NCBI GenBank assembly: GCA_028751875.1
Contig: CM054155.1
Location: 516,472-580,471 of the forward strand
Length of the DNA stretch: 64,000 nucleotides
Direction of reading: 5' to 3'
Source: Rapana venosa
Taxonomy: Eukaryota; Mollusca; Gastropoda; Neogastropoda; Muricidae
The notes beneath the pieces were generated by a model. It saw nothing but the letters and a program-made list of their open reading frames with translations. It searched no databases and had not been told where the DNA came from. The first letter of the stretch is position 1, and each line of letters starts with the position of its first letter. This document shows, piece after piece, positions 57,310 through 64,000 of the stretch. The position numbers and the translations under genes are program-made.

Positions 57310-58440
57310 TACTAAAGAAGCAAACCTGGAAGAGCCAGAAAAGCTGGCTGGCTAAAACAATGTGCTAAGATAAATGGACACAACCAAGAAGGAAAATCAA
57401 GAGAACTCTTTCAACAGATCAGATCAGTCAAACAAAATTACTTTCATGCAAAAATTGAATGTGTTGATACATCAGCAAGAACTGCCCTAATTGAGCTAGA
57501 AGACATTTAAAAAAAGATGACATCAATACTGCAAAATATTCAATGGCCAAGAAGAAAAGATTCCCCAAATGAGGGATTTTAATGTCGACACAGCCAGCTC
57601 TCGGTCAGAGCCAGAACTCCTCATCAGTACAGCAGAGACAGCCATCAAACAGCGTCATTACTCAGTACAGCAGAGACAGCCACCAAACAGCTTCATTACT
57701 CGTCAGTACAGCAGAGACAGCCACCAAACAGCGTCATTACTCGTCAGTACAGCAGAGACAGCCATCAAACAGCGTCATTACTCGTCAGTACAGCAGAGAC
57801 AGCCATCAAACAGCGTCATTACTCGTCAGTACAGCAGAGACAGCCATCAAACAGCGTCATTACTCGTCATCAGGCAGAGACAGCCACCAAACAGCTCATT
57901 ACTCATCAGTACAGCAGAGACAGCCATCAAACAGCTTCATTACTCGTCAGTACAGCAGAGACAGCCACCAAACAGCTTCATTACTCGTCAGTACAGCAGA
58001 GACGGCCACCAAACAGCTTCATTACTCGTCAGTACAGCAGAGACGGCCACCAAACAGCTTCATTACTCGTCAGTACAGCAGAGACAGCCATCAAACAGCT
58101 TCACTCAAATGCAGAAAACCACCAGGCCTGGAAAACACTCCAGCACAACTGCTGAAGGACTCAGAGGGAGAGCTGAGGGTCGGCATTAACTATGTTGTCA
58201 AATTAATGTGCAGAACCCCGAAGCCACAGAGTGGAGGTCGGTCCACTCGATCTGCTCCATACAGAATGGAAATGTAGCGCAGCCCTACAAGACTGCAGTA
58301 AACTGATAGCGAACAATAGCCCTCCTCTCCCTGCAGATCATAACAGAAGAAACAAACAGACAGTTGGATGGCTGGCAGGCATGACTACAGAGTTCATAAC
58401 TGAGAACCCAAAAAGGGTAATTGAGATCATTTGGGGCCCC
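57310..58440 (+). mobile_element. Degraded LINE carrying an internal minisatellite
   Basis: The first part reads, in mixed frames, KSQKSWLAKTMC/AKINGHNQEGKSRELFQQIR, KQNYFHAKIECVDTSARTAL and FNVDTASSRSEPELLIS. After the 41-base array the protein resumes with KCRKPPGLENTPAQLLKDSE and an LQDCSKLIANNS-like stretch. This is the linker-to-reverse-transcriptase order of an RTE-like or related LINE (S-x-APG-x-D-N-x-PAQLL). The catalytic domain is not present. Sequence upstream (56590-57310) may belong to the same element but is too decayed to assign. Confidence 0.7.
57625..58105. repeat. 41-bp minisatellite inside LINE coding sequence
   Basis: About 12 units of 41 bases (CAGTACAGCAGAGACAGCCA plus TCAAACAGCGTCATTACTCGT), with C/T and G/T variants (CCACC/CCATC, GCGTC/GCTTC). 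Because 41 is not a multiple of 3, the three frames rotate through the unit. None contains a stop, which produces two overlapping Gln/Ser/Thr-rich frames (57569-58277). Confidence 0.95.
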
Positions 58441-58699
58441 AAAACATCTTTAAAAGTGAACGAGGGCCCCTAGGTAGGGTTGGCTCTCTCTCCCCCTCTC
58501 CTGAAACGGAGATAATCTAAAATGAGTGTTTGGGGTGGCATACTGTTTTGGATTTATATATTGGATATTATCCGAAAACACACACAAAAACTCCTGTCTC
58601 TCTGTCTCTGTCTCTCTCAACCTTTAAACGCCCGCTTATAGTCATAGTAATACCTGATGAAATTCATATTTTTATAATTTTTCAATATTTTTATTGGGC

Positions 58700-59810
58700 T
58701 TGCCTCTGTACTAAGTTTTAAAAATGCCCATTTCAATATCTTTAATTACGTTAAAAAAAGTATTCCTTTGACAATTGTAATGTTTATTTTTAGACTTATT
58801 AATTTGGGGGTTGTTTTATTTTTTCCTGGCTTTTGTTTTTGTTCTTTTTCTTTTTGTTTTTGTTTTCTTTTTTTTCCTCTTTTTTTCATTTTTTGTTGGT
58901 TTTTGGTTTTTTTCTTCTTTTTTGTTTGTTTTTGTTTTTTTTTAGGTTTTTTTTGGGGGGGGGGTAGGGGGGGGGTATTTCAGGATTTTTTTTTTAATTG
59001 CTTTTTTGGGGGGGGGGGGGGGGGGGTTTTTGGGGGGGGGGGGGGGAGGGTTTTTGGGGGGGGGAGCTTTTTTTGAAAAGGGTTATTTCCCCTTGTTTTT
59101 TGCGAGACGTATAAGTATTGGGTTATTATTTTAAAGAGTATCCCTAACGGGGGGGGGACGGGATGTAAAAAAAGTACAGGGTTCTTATCTTTATCCTCGA
59201 AAAAAAGAATTTTTCATTTTAAAAAATACACAATTTAAAACATTTTCTTTTCGAACGGAATTGATTTGGAAAAAAAAGTTGGGGTGTAAATTTTTTTATT
59301 ATTTTAAAAATTTTATAATTTATAAATTAAAAAAAAATTTTTTTAAAACCCCGGGCTTATGTCCCTCCAACGCCCATCACCTTTATTGGGGGGAAAACCA
59401 GTAAAAAATTTCTCTCCCCCCCTTTTCTTTCCCCTTTTTTCCCCCCCCCCCCTCTTCTCCCCCCTCCCTCCCTCCCCTCCCCCCTCTTTTTTTCTTCTTT
59501 TCTTTAAAAAATTTTTTAACCTTTTTTAAAACATCCCAAAATTCAAAACCCCTCTAAAACCCCAAAAGGCCTCCCCCCTCTTAAAACCTTTTACCTCAAC
59601 TCAAAAAAATTAACCCCCCAAAAAAAAATTTTTCCCTAAAAAAATACATCAAAAATTTCTGGGTCCATAAATCAAACAAATTTTCCCCCTTTTCCCCCCC
59701 CAAATTCAAACCTCCCAAAAACCTTAAAACAAACCCAAAACCTTTTTCCCCTCTCAACCGTACCCAAAAATTGAAAAAAAAAACCCAAAAAAAGAAGTTT
59801 AAAAACTTTT
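58700..59810. other. Low-quality homopolymer sequence
   Basis: T runs, then G runs (about 58960-59065), then C/T and A/C runs (about 59410-59800). Phe- and Gly-rich frames here are not genes. Normal sequence resumes abruptly near 59811. Confidence 0.75.
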
Positions 59811-60618
59811 GTATACCCACCTCAAAAGTACTAACTGATATGTCAGCACAACAGTTCTCTTGCCACATGTACGCCAGTAAATTTCTGTTCAAGGAATAGT
59901 CACAGCATGCTACCTTGATCATATAATCAATGAACTAACCATTGTGTTATGGCTTTGAAATGTATACTATTGATTAATAACTTTTAAAAAATTATCAGTA
60001 AGAATTATTTAGTAATTATGTTAAGTTGTGTAATTTTGTGTTTATTAGGTACTAATTTGACGCTATCGCTTTTTTCTTTGTCATAAATAAAGAGCCTACA
60101 ACGTTAGACTGTGTTTGATATAAGTTTTCTTTGTCATAAATAAAGAGCCTACTACGTTAGACTGTTTTGATGTAAATTTTGATAGACTTTATTTATGTCC
60201 CTTTATTTAATGATGATAATGCTTGTGTAGGTGTTGTCAAAGATAGCATAGTATCCAGATAATCATAACATTTAAAAATGTACTCTCTGGCTCTGCCTAT
60301 CTGTCTGTCGCTACCCCCCTCTCCCTCCCCTCCATTCTTCTTAAGTAATTCTGTTGTTATGAAATTTGGAAATTTCATTGACTGTCATGCAATGTTCATG
60401 CAATGTTTATTTTCTATATGCAAATATGCATTTTACTCAATTGGAATTGTTAAATTGTTTTGTCTTAATTGTTAGACATATTTTTGTATGCGGATGTTCT
60501 TTGCAGACTACATCTTAGCTTGTTTATCATAGATAGCTGTATCTTAAGGTGAGAGAGGTTAGTGTGGGTGTTTTTGTTACATGCCATTTATCTAGATCAT
60601 ACAACCTGGAAATTTACT
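59811..60618. other. No gene seen; short local duplication
   Basis: TTCTTTGTCATAAATAAAGA occurs twice, near 60070-60095 and 60127-60147, as part of a 57-base tandem duplication (about 60072-60175). The rest is AT-rich without exons. Confidence 0.55.
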
Positions 60619-60798
<180 letters not shown>

Positions 60799-60799
60799 C

Positions 60800-61384
60800 G
60801 AAAGTGATGAGTGGCTAAACTTGAAATACTCAACCTAAACCTTGTGGTCACTATTTTCAAATGCCTGTCCATATCTGAAATCAAATACAACATCATCTCG
60901 TGTGAGCTACAAAATAATCTATAAAAATCAAACCTCGTGCTATTTTGAACATGTTCACTCCACTTCTGCCATCTGCAGTCAACTAAACGTTGACGAAAAA
61001 TTCTTAGAAATGCCTTTACACTTCCCACACCTTGATTCATCCACACATCACCAAAGCCATATTCATGCAAACAAATACGTACATCAGTCACCCAATTCTT
61101 CTTGCCCTTACTATCTAACTCGAATAACATTTTATACGCTTTGAAGGGTAATCTTGATTCCCCCATTTCCAAAATTTTGAGCCAATAGCGTATACATTGA
61201 ACAGCTGAGTTAATGTATATTGGAAATCTATTGGTTTCACCATATATAAGGTCGTTAGGTGTGCGCATGTCAACACCCAAAAACTTTTTCAGAGCAAATA
61301 AATGTACAGGTTCACAGGCGATTGCAGCTTTATTCAACCCCCACAACTCGGAACCATACTGTGCAACAGGCTGTATTGACATTG
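60800..61384 (-). mobile_element. LINE segment in inverted orientation (5' part)
   Basis: The minus-strand frame from 61384 downward encodes SIQPVAQYGSELWGLNKAAI, LFALKKFLGVDMRTPNDLIY, GETNRFPIYINSAVQCIRYW, ICLHEYGFGDVW and RFRLSISSLATHHFRY, an intact-looking C-terminal region of a LINE reverse transcriptase just before the zinc knuckle. It ends at the TA microsatellite. The following codons of the same protein lie on the opposite strand from 61378 on. Confidence 0.88.
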
Positions 61385-61745
61385 ATTTGATATGTCCTCT
61401 CTGTAAAAGTGGTAAAGATGATGAGTTACATTTAGTTCTGTGCTGTCCATTTCTTAAGGAGCTCAGAGATAAGTTTATTTCACCTAAATATTTTCGACAG
61501 CCTTGCACGTTCAAATTAACTTTGCTGATGTCCTCTGCAAGACATAACGATATTTGGAACTTGTCTCACTTCCTTCACAAAGCCTTCAAGCTGAGAGAAA
61601 TTGCAACATCATAGTTCATTATTATGATTATCATATTGTTGATTGTATGTTTGTTTTTAATGTTTCTGATGATTTGGTTTTTTGTTCACTTTCCCCTTCA
61701 TTATGGGCTATGGCCTAATGAATAAACATCCGAATCCGAATCCGA
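61378..61745 (+). mobile_element. LINE 3' end (zinc knuckle, stop, 3' UTR, tail)
   Basis: The plus-strand frame encodes ICPLCKSGKDDELHLVLCCP (Cys-Cys-His-Cys knuckle), then FLKELRDKFISPKYFRQPC and DIWNLSHFLHKAFKLREIAT with the stop at 61612-61614. A short 3' UTR has AATAAACATCC at about 61721 and ends in a (CCGAAT)n tail near 61729-61747. It is the same protein type as the remnant at 29590-30110. With the preceding segment it forms one copy with a 5' inversion. Confidence 0.9.
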
Positions 61746-61798
61746 ATCTCTCTCTCTCTCTCTGGTATTCCTCTCATATATGAAATGTATTTTATATA

Positions 61799-61972
61799 AA
61801 TGTTTGGTGTATACATTTTATAGTGATTTACTTTATCATCGTCCAAAAAGCATACAATATTGCTATCCATCTTCAATCAATATACCATGCCTCTTGGAAA
61901 TGTACAGAGTGAGTTTAAATTGATTTGCCTAACTTCGAATTGTTGTATTGATGCTGTTGTTGGCGGGGCTGT
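61799..61972 (+). repeat. Direct repeat, copy 1
   Basis: About 170 bases from GTTTGGTGTATACATTTTAT to GTTGTTGGCGGGG, repeated at 62529-62697 with one obvious difference (GATGCTGTTG versus GATGCCGTTG). Both copies follow CT-rich sequence. Confidence 0.9.
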
Positions 61973-62029
61973 TAAAAACTGGTTTATATCAGGCTCCTTG
62001 ATATTTTGTAACTTACCTTGATATCTTTA

Positions 62030-62130
62030 TTGATAGTATATATATATATATATTATATATACTAATATATATATATTATATATATATATAATATATATAA
62101 ATATAATATATATATATATATATATATAAG
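62030..62130. repeat. (TA)n microsatellite
   Basis: Imperfect TATATA run of about 95 bases between the two direct repeats. Confidence 0.95.
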
Positions 62131-62449
62131 GGTTTTGGTGAAGATGCTTTAACAGAATTTGATATCTGGTCTATGTTTATGTTGATGTAACCTGGAAATG
62201 CATAATCAGTGTATCAGCTTTCATGTTAATGTTTGATTTATTTCAGAATTATACGTTTATCAGCATATCTCTTTTCTCAAACAAAAAATCTATGTATTTT
62301 TTAAAATTAATGTTCAAGTCAGTTAGGAATTATGTAATGTGATTTTTTTAAAATCACATTGTCGTTGTTGTAGTAAGATTTTTACCTGTTTTGTTGATAG
62401 TCCCTAATCAGGGCAAGGGCCCTGTTACCCTTGAAAAATAAAGAGTCAT

Positions 62450-62528
62450 TCTCTCCTCTCTCTCTCTCTCTCCTCTCTCATCCTCTCTCTCTCTCTCTCT
62501 CTCTCCTCTCTCTCTCCTCTCTCTCTCT
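62450..62528. repeat. (CT)n microsatellite
   Basis: CT/CTCC run of about 80 bases directly before the second direct repeat. Confidence 0.95.
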
Positions 62529-62697
62529 GTTTGGTGTATACATTTTATAGTGATTTACTTTATCATCGTCCAAAAAGCATACAATATTGCTATCCATCTT
62601 CAATCAATATACCATGCCTCTTGGAAATGTACAGAGTGAGTTTAAATTGATTTGCCTAACTTCGAATTGTTGTATTGATGCCGTTGTTGGCGGGGTC
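62529..62697 (+). repeat. Direct repeat, copy 2
   Basis: See 61799-61972. After GTTGGCGGGG the flank differs: TCTAATGGCCTAG here, CTGTTAAAAACTGG at copy 1. The repeat may be a transposon edge. Confidence 0.9.
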
Positions 62698-62699
62698 TA

Positions 62700-64000
62700 A
62701 TGGCCTAGGAAAGCATACTCCTTCAAAACTTCACATTCCATTTATGTCTGTTCTTGAGGTCTAGGGTTATCAACTCACCCAAACAATCAAAAACCGTGGT
62801 CTTGAGGGAATAGACAGAGAATAAAAGCTACGCTCCATTATCACAACACATAACAATATATTTAACCTTTGTCTTGAAAAAAACCTTTTCCCCCCAATCC
62901 CTTTCAAAACAGCTAAAGTAACCCCACCAAAAAATCGGTGACATTTCAAAAACCCCTCAAACTATAGCCCAATTTCCTCAACTATCCTTTAAAACCCCTT
63001 TGGGAACAAAAAAAACAAACACATAGTCCGTCATTTAGATACACCAAATTAATCCACCCTAAAGTCTGGTTTAGACAAAATATCAGTCATACTCACTGTT
63101 TTCCTCGTGAAACGGCACAAACTTTAAATGACAAAAATTTTTGGGGATATATTGTAGTCCAAAAAAGTTTTTTACACAATTACCACAAAATTTCTCATAA
63201 AAAAAAAAACTGTACCTTTCTCTACAAAAACCTTAAAACTATTTGCTTCCATCTAAAAACGGCAACAGTTTTCTCATGGGCACGACTACATCCACGCTCA
63301 ACCCCAAAATTTTGGGAACCAAAGGATCCTACTGGGGCCCCTTTCCTTCTCACTATACAAAAAACGCCCTTTACCTCTCCAAAAAAATCCAAATGCAACT
63401 TTTTGCTGTGCCAACTATTCATCAGCCACAATAACCCTACTCTCACAAAACATTACAAAAAATGTTTATCACTTATTGAAGGACCGAACTAAACCTATTT
63501 CTATACCCCCCCAAAAAAAAAAGATCTTATTACCACAACAAAACGTCAAAATTAACCCACAAACTACTCCCAAAAAAATTTAAAAAAAGGAAGTAATTGA
63601 AAAACCCATACCAAAAGGGTTTTAGGGGAAACAATTGATGAAAATCTCATTGGTTCTACCACATATCCCTATGCAAATCTGTCCCAAAGAGTAAACCAAT
63701 TTTCTAAATCAAGCACTTTTTGACTTCATTCAAGAAACTTTTCTTCCCAATCTTATATAAAATCCTCAATAGACTATGCTTCCCCCATGGGTCTGCTAGT
63801 GCAAACACTATGAAACCTTTTACTGACCCTGACAAACGACCTAAAACTGGCCCCTTTAAAAAAAAGACAACTACTAAACGACTATCTCAATTAAAAAATT
63901 CTCCCCCTACCCAACGACTAAAATATAACAAAGGATCAGATTTCAAGATCAGACAGGAAAATGTTTCCCTCAACTTAAAGACAAATTTCCCCCCAAAACA
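62700..64000 (+). mobile_element. Non-LTR reverse transcriptase, error-rich, runs off the right edge
   Basis: Plus-strand blocks in shifting frames: a KTVGLDGI-like SPG motif (about 62790), FKTAKVTP (about 62905), NYSPIS (about 62960), QSGFRQN-like codons (about 63070), a degraded PQGS-LGP block (about 63320-63345), codons following the YADD motif (TIHHSHNNPTL-like, about 63415-63440) and KCLSLIE (about 63460). The YADD itself is not readable. Base losses and homopolymers break the frame repeatedly. The family differs from LINE A and from elements B/C. Confidence 0.7.

Overview
This is eukaryotic nuclear DNA. It has genes split into small exons with GT-AG introns, very long introns, tRNA-derived SINEs, several families of non-LTR retrotransposons (LINEs) and many minisatellites. 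The protein sequences are animal, and the SINE and LINE types resemble those common in gastropod molluscs. I infer a gastropod, possibly a caenogastropod. That is recognition from memory, not a search result.

Two host genes can be supported. They lie head to head with 300 bases between their start codons. GPALPP1 is on the minus strand: coding exons at 24074-24113, 8284-8570 and 3815-3988 join in frame into 167 codons, and its conserved C-terminal part should lie beyond the left edge. PIN4 (parvulin Par14, a peptidyl-prolyl isomerase) is on the plus strand: exons at 24414-24540, 27975-28094 and 42152-42310 give a complete protein of 134 residues, apart from one extra base in exon 1 that breaks the frame as sequenced. 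The interval between them carries ETS-, YY1- and NRF1-like sites and looks like a bidirectional TATA-less promoter.

Layout. 1-9370: GPALPP1 exons 3 and 2 among SINEs, a LINE inserted into a SINE, a palindrome and a 30/36-bp minisatellite. 9371-11926: unique sequence passing into low-quality sequence. 11927-22669: a shortened, error-rich second copy of 22670-35113, with ghosts of GPALPP1 exon 1 and PIN4 exons 1 and 2. This is most likely a false duplication at a contig join. 22670-42310: the clean copy and PIN4. Intron 2 of PIN4 holds LINE A interrupted by two members of another family (B and C), and a 42-bp minisatellite just before exon 3. 42311-45140: PIN4 3' flank, SINEs and a 53-bp minisatellite. 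45140-52800: one C-rich minisatellite array split by L2/CR1-like LINE sequence. 53575-55430: two further arrays whose units carry splice-site-like sequences on the minus strand. 56170-58440: SINE debris and a LINE with a 41-bp minisatellite that grew out of its own coding sequence. 58700-59810: low-quality sequence. 60800-61745: a LINE 3' end with an inverted 5' segment. 62700-64000: an error-rich reverse transcriptase running off the right edge.

I found no evidence of a new gene system. The most useful observations are the bidirectional GPALPP1/PIN4 pair, the likely false duplication that would corrupt both gene models, the C-rich array, and two minisatellites that arose inside LINE reading frames. 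Most long open frames in the window are by-products of tandem repeats or homopolymers. All similarity statements come from recognition; no alignments were run.
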